From contig CM063247.1 in assembly GCA_032158295.1 (NCBI GenBank), forward strand, positions 17,090,009 to 17,154,008: a DNA stretch of 64,000 nucleotides, given 5' to 3'. Shown piece by piece: positions 34,801 through 46,810 of the stretch (positions are counted from its first letter, which is position 1; each line of letters starts with the position of its first letter). A program made the position numbers and the translations under genes. Below the pieces are notes generated by a model, which did no database searches, was not told the DNA's origin, and saw only the letters and a list, made by a program, of their open reading frames with translations. Origin of the DNA: Pycnopodia helianthoides. Its lineage: Eukaryota; Echinodermata; Asteroidea; Forcipulatida; Asteriidae.

Positions 34801-36114
34801 CACATTAATCCCCAGTAACAGGAATATTTTAAGTATTAATTCCATGACTTTTATTCCTCTGTATCGAACATAACACCATGAGGGTGCACGCTACACAATG
34901 ATACACAACTTTGTCAGTGCTCATTATCTCGTCAACCGCCATCGCACTCAGAGCTTACAGACTGTCAACTGCCATACCGGTATATAATAATTTGAAGTGC
35001 TGAACTTGGCAAATCACACCCCTGACACAGTGGGAACAGCAAGGAAGGCATGCTATGCCAGTATCCCCAATGTGGGCTTTCGGCAATTGTGGGTTGGAAT
35101 TAAATGATCTGGCTAATGAGAGGAGTGGCAGGGATGCTCCTTTAGTTGGAGCTCCTCGGTTGAAGCATGGAGGTAGAATTAGATTGGGGGCACAAGGGAC
35201 GCAACATGTAGGTTGTTCAATGGTTCAATCAACTTTATACATATTCCGTATGCTTAGACAACAAATTTGGCATACACAGTTATTTTGGCAAACATTTCAT
35301 TAAATGTTCTTGGTTTAGAATTAAATTGTTGTAAGCACCCTAACTCACTCATTTCAATTAAATCAAATAATAAAAAGTATAATTATAATCAATATACCAA
35401 CCAAAATACCAAACATAAAAACGCCCTGTTTCATTTATTTTTCTATTTGAAATTGAATATTTTGTATCTTAAAGGAACATTACAGAATTGGTTTTTGCTA
35501 TCGATCGGCCATCTGGGTCTCAAGAAAATAGTGAAAAACCGATTACACATTTGCATGAAATCATATAGATTCAACAAATCTATAAAACGCTCACTGAGCG
35601 ATAAACTCAAATCGGAAAATTAGTTTATTTATTTCTCATCAAATATGGCATTTCAGACAGAAATATTTCAAGGGATGTTTTGTACTATCATCATCATTAG
35701 ACCGTGTAAGTTTTATGTAAATCTGTGAGTGTGATCAAAAAGTATATTTTACAAGTTTGTTTCTTACCAATTCTGTAATGTTCCTTTAATTTAGTCTGGC
35801 ATTACATGTGGGTCAGGGGCCACTTTTGCCGGACATTTTCAAGGCCCCGTGGGGTGATTTTGTTGGAGCTCGATCTATGGTTCAATCAAGGGGGACTTTA
35901 ACATGTTTAATTAATGGAGGAAGGGGTGACTTTGTTCTTTTTAAATAAGTCTCACCTGTCCTCCATTGATAAACCCGTATCTCCTTGCAAGTAAATCAGC
36001 GACCTGCTCCCCACCTTCAATGTTTGCAACAAATTCATTAGTGTACATCGAGAATATACCCTTCAATCCGAAGATGAACATCAGGAAAACGGAAGTAATC
36101 TGACACCAATCCAT
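962..36114 (-). CDS. PCSK5: PCSK5/furin-2-like proprotein convertase gene (23 exons seen, 3' end outside the window)
   Basis: Secretory-pathway serine endoprotease that cleaves precursors after paired basic residues. The joined exons give about 1,400 residues. In order: a signal peptide (about 1-23); a prodomain ending in Arg-Val-Lys-Arg (100-103), with a second Lys-Arg at 70-71; a peptidase S8 domain; a P domain (exons 11-13); then a cysteine-rich region with at least 16 FU repeats. Catalytic residues are Asp167, His208, oxyanion Asn309 and Ser382. Their spacings of 41, 101 and 73 residues equal those of human furin (153/194/295/368). The long FU tail is known from PCSK5 isoform B, PCSK6 and insect furin 2, not from furin itself. 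Intron phases agree at every junction except across exon 12. The last exon seen ends in a splice donor, so any membrane anchor or C-terminus lies beyond the left edge. PCSK5-type is likely; exact orthology within PCSK5/6/furin-2 is unresolved. Confidence 0.93.
1060..2403. other. Convertase intron 22
   Basis: No exon seen. About 1720-2080 is richer in GC, with repeated ccgcggagt, gacttctc and taactac words and a short self-complementary stretch (tctcagttctgaaaagaactg). It looks like part of a dispersed element, but no ends could be defined. Confidence 0.4.
2404..2620 (-). CDS. PCSK5: Convertase exon 22: FU repeat 15
   Basis: Starts [20 protein letters not shown] and contains [18 protein letters not shown]. 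Donor GTAAGT. The acceptor lies about 17 bases from the (TTA)n tail of a same-strand SINE. Confidence 0.9.
2638..3052 (-). mobile_element. tRNA-derived SINE
   Basis: On the minus strand the head (3052-2960) has an A-box TGGCCAAGCGG and a B-box GGTTCGAGTCC, in a tRNA(Leu)-like arrangement. A body of about 300 bp follows, then a 3' end with GGCGCTTTATAAATACAG and a (TTA)n tail, typical of LINE-mobilised SINEs. It lies in intron 21 in the same orientation as the gene. Confidence 0.8.
3204..3307. repeat. Inverted repeat (hairpin) in intron 21
   Basis: Arms of about 35-40 bases read ccagctt...ttactacaccagcac...ttgagt and actcaaatttgctggtgtagtagcaag...aagctgg, separated by about 30 bases. It starts 38 bases past the exon 21 donor. 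Confidence 0.75.
3345..3575 (-). CDS. PCSK5: Convertase exon 21: FU repeats 13 and 14
   Basis: Contains [19 protein letters not shown] and [19 protein letters not shown]. 231 nt, symmetric phase 1-1. Donor GTATGA is chosen because it keeps frame with exon 22; reading through instead would stop at about 3262. A long hairpin lies 38 bases downstream. Confidence 0.87.
3887..4081 (-). CDS. PCSK5: Convertase exon 20: FU repeat 12
   Basis: Contains [18 protein letters not shown] and [16 protein letters not shown]. 195 nt, symmetric phase 1-1; acceptor TAG, donor GTAAGT. Confidence 0.92.
4406..4648 (-). CDS. PCSK5: Convertase exon 19: FU repeats 10 and 11
   Basis: Contains [19 protein letters not shown] and [19 protein letters not shown]. 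243 nt, symmetric phase 1-1. Its acceptor lies about 30 bases downstream of a LINE 3' tail on the same strand. Confidence 0.92.
4681..4890 (-). mobile_element. 5'-truncated LINE 3' end (L2/CR1-like)
   Basis: The minus strand encodes the end of a LINE reverse-transcriptase ORF ([17 protein letters not shown] then stop, around 4880-4810), followed by a 3' UTR with GCGC...TTATAAATTC and a (TTA)n tail. It is directly bounded on the right by a MITE at 4891. Confidence 0.75.
4891..5275. mobile_element. TTAA-flanked MITE, copy 1 (family A)
   Basis: Terminal inverted repeats TTAAAGGCACTGGACACTAT and ...ATTACCAAAGGTGTCCAGTGTCTTTAA, with TTAA at both ends. It contains a central ACCTCACGCGTGAGGT palindrome. 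Copy 57557-57953 is nearly identical. No transposase is present. TTAA targets fit Kolobok or piggyBac-like elements. Confidence 0.85.
5626..5970 (-). CDS. PCSK5: Convertase exon 18: FU repeats 8 and 9
   Basis: Contains [19 protein letters not shown] and [19 protein letters not shown]. 345 nt, a symmetric phase 1-1 exon; acceptor CAG, donor GTAAGC. Confidence 0.92.
6897..7036 (-). CDS. PCSK5: Convertase exon 17: FU repeat 7
   Basis: Contains [16 protein letters not shown] and [19 protein letters not shown]. The acceptor CTTTAG at 7042-7037 is the only nearby one that preserves frame from exon 16. Donor GTACAA is weak. Confidence 0.85.
7531..7740 (-). CDS. PCSK5: Convertase exon 16: FU repeats 5 and 6
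   Basis: Contains [19 protein letters not shown] and [20 protein letters not shown]. Acceptor GATAG, donor GTAAGT; both phases agree with the neighbours. Confidence 0.92.
7817..8169. mobile_element. Diverged family A MITE
   Basis: Same order of motifs as 4891-5275 (GGTAATTACTCAA, AACATTGTGAGAAAC, CCAATTGAG, ACAATTACCAA, CTTTAAG) but much diverged. It lies in intron 15. Confidence 0.7.
8340..8585. repeat. Degenerate short tandem motif
   Basis: Variants of ggtttagtaatccattt recur every 20-30 bases with poor conservation, in intron 15. Likely an old minisatellite. Confidence 0.5.
8785..9112 (-). CDS. PCSK5: Convertase exon 15: FU repeats 3 and 4
   Basis: Contains [18 protein letters not shown] and [19 protein letters not shown]. 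It starts after a CAG acceptor at 9115-9113 and ends before GTAAGG. A 49-bp minisatellite begins directly upstream, within about 10 bases of the acceptor. Confidence 0.92.
9121..10787. repeat. 49-bp minisatellite, about 34 copies
   Basis: The unit has cores ggattcagccagaatgacca and tgtatggtagtaatgag, joined by a purine spacer of variable length (gaagaag, gaagaagaag, ggaagaag). Two main variants, gaccatctgtg and gactatcagtg, are interspersed. It lies in intron 14, directly against the exon 15 acceptor. Confidence 0.95.
10819..10890. repeat. (AG)n microsatellite
   Basis: About 36 uninterrupted AG dinucleotides in intron 14, just beyond the 49-bp array. Confidence 0.97.
11236..11432 (-). CDS. 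PCSK5: Convertase exon 14: FU repeat 2
   Basis: Starts [15 protein letters not shown] and contains [19 protein letters not shown], one full FU repeat. It ends CEDGFFA before a GTGAG donor. In frame with exons 13 and 15. Confidence 0.92.
11433..13438. other. Convertase intron 13
   Basis: No exon or clear repeat seen. About 12540-12960 is locally richer in CpG than its surroundings, with no identifiable gene. Confidence 0.5.
13439..13712 (-). CDS. PCSK5: Convertase exon 13: end of P domain and first FU repeat
   Basis: Begins [13 protein letters not shown], the last strand of the P domain. A Ser/Asp-rich linker follows, then [20 protein letters not shown], the first furin-type Cys repeat. The acceptor GATCAG at 13718-13713 gives the right phase for exon 12. 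Donor GTAAGT. Confidence 0.9.
14627..14930 (-). pseudogene. PCSK5: Convertase exon 12: P domain, frame-broken as sequenced
   Basis: Recognisable P-domain peptides lie in order but in shifting frames: [19 protein letters not shown] (about 14907-14848), then HVQSTINVR, then [16 protein letters not shown], then [14 protein letters not shown] up to the donor at 14626. At least four small indels fall near 14915, 14847 and 14795-14815, and the exon length (304) does not fit the flanking phases. Acceptor (CAG at 14933-14931) and donor (GTGAGC) are intact. All other convertase exons are clean, and the edge of the nearby 84-bp array is also indel-rich. I therefore favour consensus error over a real lesion. 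Labelled pseudogene only to mark the broken frame. Confidence 0.8.
15230..19333. repeat. 84-bp tandem array, about 49 copies
   Basis: The unit runs through gcatgcgtgcactcaccata, gatttgcattgctgtcactc, acatactaccaataagcatg and agcagcaagtaagccataga. Most copies are identical. Variants are caccaaag in place of caccatag at about 15576, 16163, 16583, 17172 and 17676; one-base indels at about 15744 and 17161; and a C-to-T at about 18602. The first two units (15230-15400) carry many single-base indels. It lies in intron 11 (14931-19482). Because 84 is divisible by 3, one plus-strand frame stays open for thousands of bases; I do not regard it as coding. Confidence 0.97.
19483..19600 (-). CDS. PCSK5: Convertase exon 11: catalytic/P-domain junction
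   Basis: Residues 433-471 plus two bases. It reads [20 protein letters not shown], the family motif joining the catalytic and P domains. Its donor faces intron 11, which contains the 84-bp tandem array. Confidence 0.92.
19601..20732. other. Convertase intron 10
   Basis: AT-rich intron; no gene or defined repeat seen. Confidence 0.5.
20733..20833 (-). CDS. PCSK5: Convertase exon 10: end of catalytic domain
   Basis: Completes Asn399, then [18 protein letters not shown] to residue 432. This matches the TWRDVQH region near the end of the S8 domain. Donor GTAAGT; one base is carried to exon 11. Confidence 0.92.
21384..21484 (-). CDS. PCSK5: Convertase exon 9: catalytic Ser
   Basis: Residues 366-398 plus two bases. 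It contains [18 protein letters not shown], with Ser382 of GTSASAP as the nucleophile. It lies between a CAG acceptor and a GTAGGT donor. Confidence 0.95.
21838..22151. mobile_element. MITE with internal telomere-like repeats
   Basis: Terminal inverted repeats TACCGTAATTTCCTGCCGAT (21838) and its complement ending GGAAATTACGGTA (22151). Subterminal ggtctgcgccttatgcgc motifs recur on both sides. About 7 CCCTAA units occupy 21896-21940. No transposase. It lies in intron 8. Confidence 0.85.
22230..22442 (-). CDS. PCSK5: Convertase exon 8: oxyanion-hole Asn
   Basis: Residues 295-365, phase 0 at both ends. It contains [20 protein letters not shown]; Asn309 is the oxyanion residue. Furin has Asn here, and only PC2 has Asp. 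It ends in the [19 protein letters not shown] stretch. Confidence 0.95.
22784..22956 (-). CDS. PCSK5: Convertase exon 7: catalytic domain
   Basis: Residues 238-294 after split Gly237. It contains [13 protein letters not shown] and [16 protein letters not shown], which are hallmark convertase sequences lining the substrate cleft. Donor GTAGG, acceptor CAG. Confidence 0.95.
23181..23269 (-). CDS. PCSK5: Convertase exon 6: catalytic His
   Basis: Completes Arg207, then [15 protein letters not shown] with His208 as the triad histidine, continuing to [10 protein letters not shown]. It begins with one base of a split codon and ends with one base; both joins are in frame with exons 5 and 7. Confidence 0.95.
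23670..23900. mobile_element. Fragment of family A MITE (right half)
   Basis: Motifs gtttttgagaaa, gatgaccatttgagct, tttcacaagtttgtta and ctttgacaattaccaa match the right half of 4891-5275; the left half is missing. Confidence 0.55.
23901..24290. repeat. Dispersed repeat family B, copy 1
   Basis: Shares agacctttgtcctgttgttg, acaaatgtggc, acaggctgcca, ccattgtttatcatt and taccatggcagatta with copies at 26560-27060 and 56505-56690. It lies in intron 5. Class unknown. Confidence 0.65.
24824..24900 (-). CDS. PCSK5: Convertase exon 5: catalytic domain
   Basis: Residues 182-206 plus two bases of codon 207. It reads [18 protein letters not shown], the conserved calcium-binding stretch between the catalytic Asp and His. 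Acceptor TAG and donor GTATG are both clear. Confidence 0.93.
25401..25529 (-). CDS. PCSK5: Convertase exon 4: catalytic Asp
   Basis: Residues 139-181, phase 0 at both ends, with a TAG acceptor and a GTGAGT donor. It contains [20 protein letters not shown]; Asp167 in the ILDDGI motif is the catalytic aspartate of the S8 triad. Confidence 0.95.
25937..26102. repeat. Near-perfect inverted repeat with about 75-bp arms
   Basis: The left arm starts gggaataaaagggtag and includes ccgtttaaaaccggcagggt; the right arm is its complement and ends ctcttttattccc. The loop is about 13 bases (gagccgaagggga). GC-rich against AT-rich flanks; in intron 3. Probably a fold-back or MITE core. Confidence 0.85.
26560..27060. 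repeat. Dispersed repeat family B, copy 2
   Basis: Matches family B at cagacctgtgtcctgttgtt, caaatgtggc, acaggcagccatcattgttt and atcatggcaaatct. It also shares an upstream aacaact...cctcaattttt...gtcag block with copy 1. It lies in intron 3. Confidence 0.6.
27517..27666 (-). CDS. PCSK5: Convertase exon 3: prodomain cleavage site and start of mature enzyme
   Basis: Residues 89-138, phase 0 at both ends. It contains [15 protein letters not shown] followed by Gly104; Arg-Val-Lys-Arg is the expected primary autocleavage site. It ends in [12 protein letters not shown], the conserved substrate-like start of the mature catalytic domain. Confidence 0.93.
28257..28361 (-). CDS. PCSK5: Convertase exon 2: prodomain
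   Basis: Residues 54-88, flanked by a CAG acceptor and a GTAAGT donor, phase 0 at both ends. It reads [19 protein letters not shown], like the prodomain of PCSK5 and furin. The Lys-Arg at 70-71 sits where the secondary prodomain cleavage lies in the family. Intron 1 upstream is about 7.6 kb. Confidence 0.92.
32640..32800 (-). mobile_element. Diverged tRNA-derived SINE fragment
   Basis: Matches the head and body of the SINE at 2638-3052 (taaggacacaagtgtcaaga, actctgctgatcagaaacac, agcttgagtccagtgt) on the same strand; the B-box is mutated and the tail is missing. Confidence 0.7.
35472..35789. mobile_element. TTAA-flanked MITE (family C)
   Basis: Terminal inverted repeats TTAAAGGAACATTACAGAAT and ...ACCAATTCTGTAATGTTCCTTTAA. 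Internal aagaaaatagtgaaaa, ggcatttcagacagaaatat and gtaagttttatgtaaatctg are shared with 39556-39890. Confidence 0.8.
35956..36114 (-). CDS. PCSK5: Convertase exon 1: start codon, signal peptide, start of prodomain
   Basis: Residues 1-53. The start is the ATG at 36114-36112, which opens [19 protein letters not shown], a good hydrophobic signal peptide. It is followed by [11 protein letters not shown] and [13 protein letters not shown], matching the start of the convertase prodomain. It ends in a GTGAG donor, phase 0. Confidence 0.9.
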
Positions 36115-36700
36115 TGCTCTTGGTATCCGCTGTTTTTTTTGGGATGGCTGACTCCTCTAACTACAGTACTCTTGCCGAACAAAGCTAAGTCGCGAGTGTG
36201 AGTTGTCAAACTCACGATTCGGAGATCAAAAAGCCTTCCTAAAGTTGAGTCAAATTTCCCACAGATGAAGCGATATAAACAAGTTAGTGACTATGTTTAT
36301 CTCACGTGCGAGTCATCTTGACGAAGTAATGTCCATCATAGTCGCTTTTTATATGTTTTATTTTGTTGGTTTGTTTGATAACAATTACTCCGTTTCTTCG
36401 AGTAGCATGCCTGCTGCGTTGGCGAGGGGGGAACGTATATTACGTAGTTGGTTACACATTCTGCAAGTGCTGTGGGTACGTCCGTGTGTGCAATGTACTG
36501 TGTGGAACGTTCGTTGTTGTGAAACTTGCATTTTGCTGGCCATGGGGGCCGGGCCGTGCAAACTTTAAAAAGTCAGTGAAAGACTTATGAAGGATACATA
36601 CAAAGTACCAGTGAAACAAGTATTGGTTGGCTCAAAGAACGTCAACGTGCGCCCTCAATGGACTTTACTGCCATGGGATCCGAGTTAACTTAGATAGTGT
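36115..36700 (-). promoter_or_regulatory. Presumed promoter and 5' UTR of the convertase gene
   Basis: The first 0.6 kb upstream of the convertase start codon. No TATA box or clear initiator is identified. The call rests on position only. Confidence 0.25.
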
Positions 36701-39700
36701 TGTTGTAACTAACTTTCAGCTGATGTAAACCTTGCTATAGGATGGTATAATTCTTCCGTAGACCATGCATCTTGCTTTGAGGGGATGTTGTGTACAGCAT
36801 AAAGTTGTAGACCCAATAATCGCCTCATGCTTATAATTATTCTGTGAAAGTATGCTCAGGTCGGATTTTTATGACCTCCCAAGCTAAATCAATAATGAAA
36901 ACAATTTCAAAACGTATTTAAACTTATTTATTTAGACTTCATGCCGGAAGACCCTTCTCCATCTTTTCTCACCTTTTTTTCCTTCCTGACTGTCTGTCTG
37001 TCTGGGTTTTATTTTCGTATTCTTAGGTTAAGTGTTGCCCACCTGGAGCTCTAAATTCTGGGTTATTTGCCGGGCAGGTCCGTGCTGTATGATAGGTGAA
37101 GATTCTCTGATATTGGGGCCAGAGTGAGTATTTATCTGGCGGCCGTTACGTAGTTGGTTGGGGGGGGGGGGCAATCATCATTGGGCTGAGCTCCTACAAC
37201 TGATAGTCATGTATTTCATGTGTACAAGTATATATCAAAGCCCGGTTGTGCCGGTTGACATTGGTAGTGAATTTTAACTGGGGCCGCCAGATTATTTTGT
37301 TTTTTACCTGGTACAAACGGGCTTCCGTATCGGGATTCTGTATGACTGGTCCCTATGTTCATTGCGACTAGGCTGCTGGTATATCTTAGCACCAAAATCG
37401 TCTGACTACTTCTGTCAGGGATGGTGTTTCATTTCAGTCCAATCATTAAATTCCTGAAACAATTACCTGAAATATTTTTGCTTAAAGTATTGTGCTCGCA
37501 CATTGTCTCGGCCTCCGAGATTTATACCAGCTGTATTGCATGGTGTGTTACTGGAACGCTCTGCCTAAAGTGGATAATGTCCTTATGATTCTACATGGCT
37601 TCGATCAAAACGAGCAGTACAATAAGTTACTTTTATTTTTCAGTTTTGCATATTCGTTTTGGCCTTGCTTTTTCAGTTTTACGTCGTATTTTGGGGCATT
37701 TTCGTTTTGGCTTCCAATTCTCAGTTTTGCGTCGCATTTCGTTCTGGAGCAGCGTTTCAGTTTCGCGTGACCGGTGATGAGGTTAAACGTTGAACTGTTT
37801 GTTACTTAGGCCTGAAAGCACATTAAAAGTACATACACCCTGTATCCATGGATTGTCTGTCATGTTTTTAGTATTTTTTGTTGGCTCATCGGTCAATTAT
37901 AACAGGTTTTGTTCATTAATTAAAGGAGATGAAGGTGAAATTAATAAAAAATGTCCGTGTTGTAGGTCAAAGGAAAGAAAAACAGATAGATGCTACTTTG
38001 ATAAAAAGTATAAAATATGGGAACATTTGGGGGGGGGGGGACACCTTCTGCCACATATTGGGCATAGCCTAGCTCGCCCTCATCTTCACTGATGGATAGA
38101 CCATTCCGGCTCGTCCATTCACTCAGGACTCTATTGACCATTTCGGTAATCCCGGGGCTCCTATACGGAAGCGTGAAAGGGATATTGAGAGAGAAAGAAC
38201 ATTTAAAAACTCATAAATGTTACTCTTTTTGTTGCAAATGTGCTAACAATAGTTATTTGAAATGCCCCTTCAGATTCACCATGCTGGCTCCATATGATAC
38301 TAGCGCCACTAATGCGCTACACTGCCTCAAATGTTGTGGTTCTACTGCGTAGAGGTGGCCCAGGGACAGCGATGGGTTTTCAACTCAAAATGCGCTGATG
38401 CGGCATGCATAAGTTATGCCCGCATTCATCTACGATGTCCACTTATTCATTTCATTGAGACAAGGAAGAAATACACGTATTCTGGAAACTCGTTTCGTGT
38501 AATTTTATGAAGAATCTGCATGAGCGTTCCGATTCTGATGTGAAGCATTTAAACTTCGTTTGGAAGCCACGAGCGATACAGGAGACAGCTGTGTGTAGAG
38601 ACACTCGTCTCGTTTTAGTTCATCACGCACGAATCTAGACGTGGTGATGCTATCATTTCATCACAATTATATCCAGTCAATCCAGGATCATAATAAGCCT
38701 TTTGAATAAAGACGATTGGCTGTATCAAACCGTATATCATGGGCATCGGCAACCAAGAATAGCTTCTGAACGAAGGCCTGCCTGCTGGAGAGGAAAATTA
38801 CACCTTCAAAAAGAAATACCACAAACACAATCATTGTTTGTAATAAATAAAGCATTTTTGATTTTATTCGTGAAAATGCTGTAAATACATTTTGATATAA
38901 AGTTAATCTATTCGGACAGGCACTTTGTTTTATGCTATTACACAAATTACATCTAAAAATATTCAACCTAAACAGTTGATAATGTTATAACTGTAAACAT
39001 TTTAGTTGCTAGTATATATCTAGGGTGACCAAAATGAATCTCTAAAATTTGCCTGAAAGTCAATTTCACAATGTGAAACTTGAAATGGTCATTAAGTGGG
39101 AAAAACAAACCCAAAACAAAACAGGTACAGAATTGTGATTTAATTTTTTTTTCTCTCACCATTTTCAATCTGAAAAGCTGAAAGCTGACTAATTACAATG
39201 TTCAAACCAATACAATCATCAAGATAAATATCTTCATCAAAAAATTACTGACAAAGTATACGAAATGGCATTCAGAGATCCCAACCGAAAAACAAAAAGT
39301 CAATAATATATATCCCATCAGCTTATTTTGGTTGCTGCAAGCGAAATAAGTCTGTTAAAAAACATTGATGTTTAAAATAATTTCTTAATCAATGTTGTAA
39401 AAATGATTTCTATCACCTTTTTATTTAATTCCAAGAGAAAAAACTATGTTTGTAGATAAATGGCCCCCCAAATTGCTGATTTCTTCATGGATATCACATT
39501 GAGTGTCGGTTACTGACCCGAGACCACCATCTCCAAATCTTCAACATATTCTCTCTTAAAGGTATTTTACACTTTTGGTAACAGCTCAAAATTAGTGTCC
39601 ACATTTTGTGTGACTCAACATATGCATGAACAAACAAACCTGGTCATCGAGATCACGAGAAAATAGTGAAAAGAGACCTTATGTGTTTTCTGTTTTTTCA

Positions 39701-41834
39701 AACATTGAGTTTTTATCACACGCCGTTATAAAAACTATTGTTTTATTCATTTCTCAGAAACGATAGCATTTTAGGCAGAAATATTTTAAGGAACCCTTTC
39801 TACCATTACTTACTTTAAATCATGTAAGTTATGTGTGAATCTGTGAACATTTGTGTTTTTCGATCTTACCAATAGTGTACAGGCCTTTAATCCAGAGAAA
39901 AATATGTTGTCCCCAAAAGTCGAAAGAATTGTTATTGGTTTGAGCTGTGGAGTCCTATCCATACATAGTTAATAAGGTATGGAGCCAACAATAAAACACA
40001 AGCCAGAGCTTGATGTGCAATGGCACCTTCAGGTTGTATCCTGATGTGTTGGAAATGATGGTCTCTTGTCAGTAACCAATACTCTGTGTACTATCAACGC
40101 CAAAATCAGCTCATTTGTCAATCTATTTCTAAATTGCCAACCATGGTTCAGAACTTGACATAGAATCAAACAAAACTTGTACAGAAAGGAAGCTTAAAGA
40201 CTATAGGAGTGCTGATTACAAGTTTAAAATAATAATGAATAAATAAACAAAAATGCCCTATTTTAAATCAGAAAGCTTAATAACAATAAAGTCCCTACCA
40301 GAATAAATTCTCCAGAGACATACTGTCAACGTCAAGGAAATGGCATGGAGAACAAATCTCTGTTGCTTATTCTTTGTTTACTGCAATCCAAATAAGCCTG
40401 ATATGAACATGCATAAAGTCTCTCACAAAACACATAACCATTTTATTTGTTTTTGCTTTCATTGAAACCACCGAATTGGATCCAAATTATATACTTTTCT
40501 TTCTTAGAACATGAAATTTTACTCAAACAAAGTTACCCTTTCAATTTCCTAACCCAATACAACGAAAAGCACCAAACTTGTTGCAAACAAACAAAACTGT
40601 ATCAGCAGAAACACAATTGAGCCAAAAAGCCAAGTTTAATTTTGTTTTGCAGCCTTGCTAACTTATGACCAAATCAATGCAAAGCATGTAAAGCAATATG
40701 TTCAGTTTGAAAACATCATGTTGATTATTGGGCTCAAGTCCATAAAACTAAGGAGAATCAGATTAGCTGGACATTACCCACAATAATGCAGGTTACATGT
40801 ATACATTGTTTGTATACTTAGCTGTTTTATAATTATGAGAGACTCAAGTTTGATCAGCAGATCAAAGTTTTTGCTTTGCATAAACCACATACATGTACAG
40901 TTTAAAACTTCATGTTAATACTGCTAGATGTCTCACTAGGCAGATAAACCTGACAAGAAGTCATTTGTGCCAAACAGCTCTCTGAAAATGGCTTAGATTT
41001 CTGATTCATTTTTGTATACATGTACATGAATTTAACTACTCTGAAGCCTTGTAGCATGTACATACAGATACAAATCAAACTTTTGGCAAAGACTGACCCT
41101 TGTTTTAGAAAATTTTCTTTGAAGTGTACTGTATATATGAATAGCTGATTACAACAAGAATCCTATAGGTTGGCACCAGCATTGAAACAGTTAACTTATT
41201 AACTTTAGGGAGGACTACAGCACCAACTCAATATTATCACACCAAACTATGTATCAAGTTAAATCATGCAGGTACTGTACGTACACTTAGTTTTTAGCTT
41301 TGTTATGTTGATTTTGGCATGCATATCAAACCAACAACAAATGGCAAATCTAAACTATGTGTAACTTAAATAATTGTTCCCCTTACAGATATTGGAAAGT
41401 ATTGGTTACTTAAACAGGCAGGGAAGGAGTCAAATGAGGTGGCACCTTTTAAGGAAGAACATAACAATAGGGAATATATAAACTTTAAAGTACCTGTAAC
41501 TGTAAGTGAACATTTATGCTTCTATCAGCATTTAAAATAACTCCAACGTGCTACTGTGCCAGTAAAAAAAAATGAACATGTAGAAAATACTTTCCTCAGT
41601 TTCCTGTTGACAGGATTGATGATGCTACTGAGATACACTGACCATTGTAAGCATACAACCCTAACCATTCTAACCTCCCAATTTTCCCAGATTAAAAGCA
41701 ATTCCTACTCTTATTTATGTTTCATTAATACAACCCTTAACATTTCAGAACCTAAACTAACTGCAGTCACACAATCACTTTTGGACTTTTGGATTTACTT
41801 TTGATAGTTTTGAAAACACTCAAGTCATCATTTC
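36701..41834. other. Intergenic region, no gene recognised
   Basis: Lies between the 5' end of the convertase and the 3' end of the kinase. It holds G-runs (37161-37171, 38031-38040), an imperfect tandem motif around cagttttgcgtcgcatttcg and cattttcgttttggc at 37636-37770, and a MITE at 39556-39890. No exon with coherent splice sites was recognised. Confidence 0.5.
39556..39890. mobile_element. TTAA-flanked MITE related to families A and C
   Basis: Ends are TTAAAGGTATTTTACACTTTTGGTAA and ...TTACCAATAGTGTACAGGCCTTTAA. Interior motifs match the 35472-35789 element. It links the A and C families through a common TTAAAGG...ACA...TTGGTAA end. Confidence 0.75.
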
Positions 41835-41853
41835 AAATCAATTTAAAGAAACA

Positions 41854-41859
41854 TTTATT
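41854..41859 (-). terminator. Candidate AATAAA polyadenylation signal for the kinase gene
   Basis: AATAAA on the minus strand about 480 bases after the kinase stop codon. Other signals are possible in this AT-rich DNA. Confidence 0.3.
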
Positions 41860-42335
41860 TCCACTACATACAAGTAGTATAACAGCAAAACAGAATAAAA
41901 CACAAAACAACATACTACAACAATAAACAATAGACATACAAAACTACAATGGAGTATGCTTTTAAGTGACATAACAATTTCAAGCAAACTCAACTTAAAG
42001 ATTGACTTCACATTTATTGTCTTGAAACACAAATGACCAGTGTAATGGTTGTAAATGCTTGACTATTACTTTCCTTCTATTGTAAACATTGGGACTTGCT
42101 ATCCTGTTGTAAATACAAGGGAAAATGACTCACTGACTTGTTACATGAACATTTCATAACTCCCCTGTGGTGCCTAACTTGATTTCAAAACCTGAGATGA
42201 CTTGATTATTGACAACACTCCTGCCTGTCAGGATTTAGACCTAAAGCCTTACATTTCAAATTTACAAAAGTTTTGATTGATTTGGATAGAGTTGGGGGTC
42301 ATACATGTACAGCTATCACAACAGGACTGGTTGAG

Positions 42336-45872
<3,537 letters not shown>

Positions 45873-46394
45873 CGTTAACTAAAACTGTAGAAAAAACCTG
45901 GAAATCAAAAAGGCAATGATGTTTTATTGCACATGATGGTAGAGTTGGACAAGGAAATCTACTATCTAAACTCCCTGATATCCATGCAAGACCAAAATAT
46001 CCAAAACAGGTTTGCCTGATGCTAATCGACTAACACCTGCATTAAACAATTACAAAAAATTAAGGGAGGGCTACGAAATACTACAAGTATTGTTTTTGCT
46101 CTTGCAATTTCAGCCATTTTTGTCAGCCAGCTGTCCACCCTTTAACACAAACTAAAACATAAAAAGACACAAAACTTATCTGTATTTATTAGTCTGTGTT
46201 TTTTAATTTGATTACAAAGTGTATTATAACCCTCCACTCAGAAACCATCAGGGAAAGAGGATTACAATCATTACAATCAATTAACAAATTGAGAATAGTG
46301 AACTTTGTTGGGGAGACACTTTTGGGCATTAAAAAGACTGTATAACTAAAGTGGCAGACCTTCTGACATCCCTGGCTTGGCTACTTTCACAGCC

Positions 46395-46600
46395 AAAAAG
46401 AGAAGGGATTCGCCCCGGTGTTCCTGGCTTGATTGGCAGCATTTTGCGTCACAGCACCTTGTAAGCCATAAAATGGTGCTGTACAAGTACGTCTAATACT
46501 TCAAAACGTAGCTCCACAATACCTTGCAGGAAATTACTGAATGTTGAAGCGCCTTGAGCGTCACTGAATGACGGATATGAGCGCTATAAGAAGCCATTAA

Positions 46601-46630
<30 letters not shown>
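46395..46630 (+). mobile_element. SINE/LINE 3' fragment with (TTA)n tail
   Basis: Shares ccggtgttcctggcttgatt, cacagcaccttgtaa and a gcgctataa...(ATT)n end with the SINE at 2638-3052, in the opposite orientation. The tRNA-like head is missing. Confidence 0.65.
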
Positions 46631-46631
<1 letters not shown>

Positions 46632-46810
46632 CATCTTTCTGTATACACCCGAGCCAAACGGTGTACTCCTATGGTGTTTGCCATATTTCAAAAAGGCTAC
46701 TTGGCAATTGCCAAAAAATCCCCTCCACTGTGCCACTGGCCCCTCCATCCTAAAACACACGCTTAAATCACTTACCATGGACGAGGTCAACATGGATGGA
46801 GCTAGGAACA

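Larger units (their letters stand above)
28362..35955. other. Convertase intron 1 (7.6 kb)
   Basis: No exon recognised. It holds a SINE copy, a TTAA MITE, a TE-like patch at 31078-31200 rich in ggtatt/aatacc complements, and many tacatgta palindromes. As a large first intron it could hold regulatory elements, but no specific site can be supported. Confidence 0.5.
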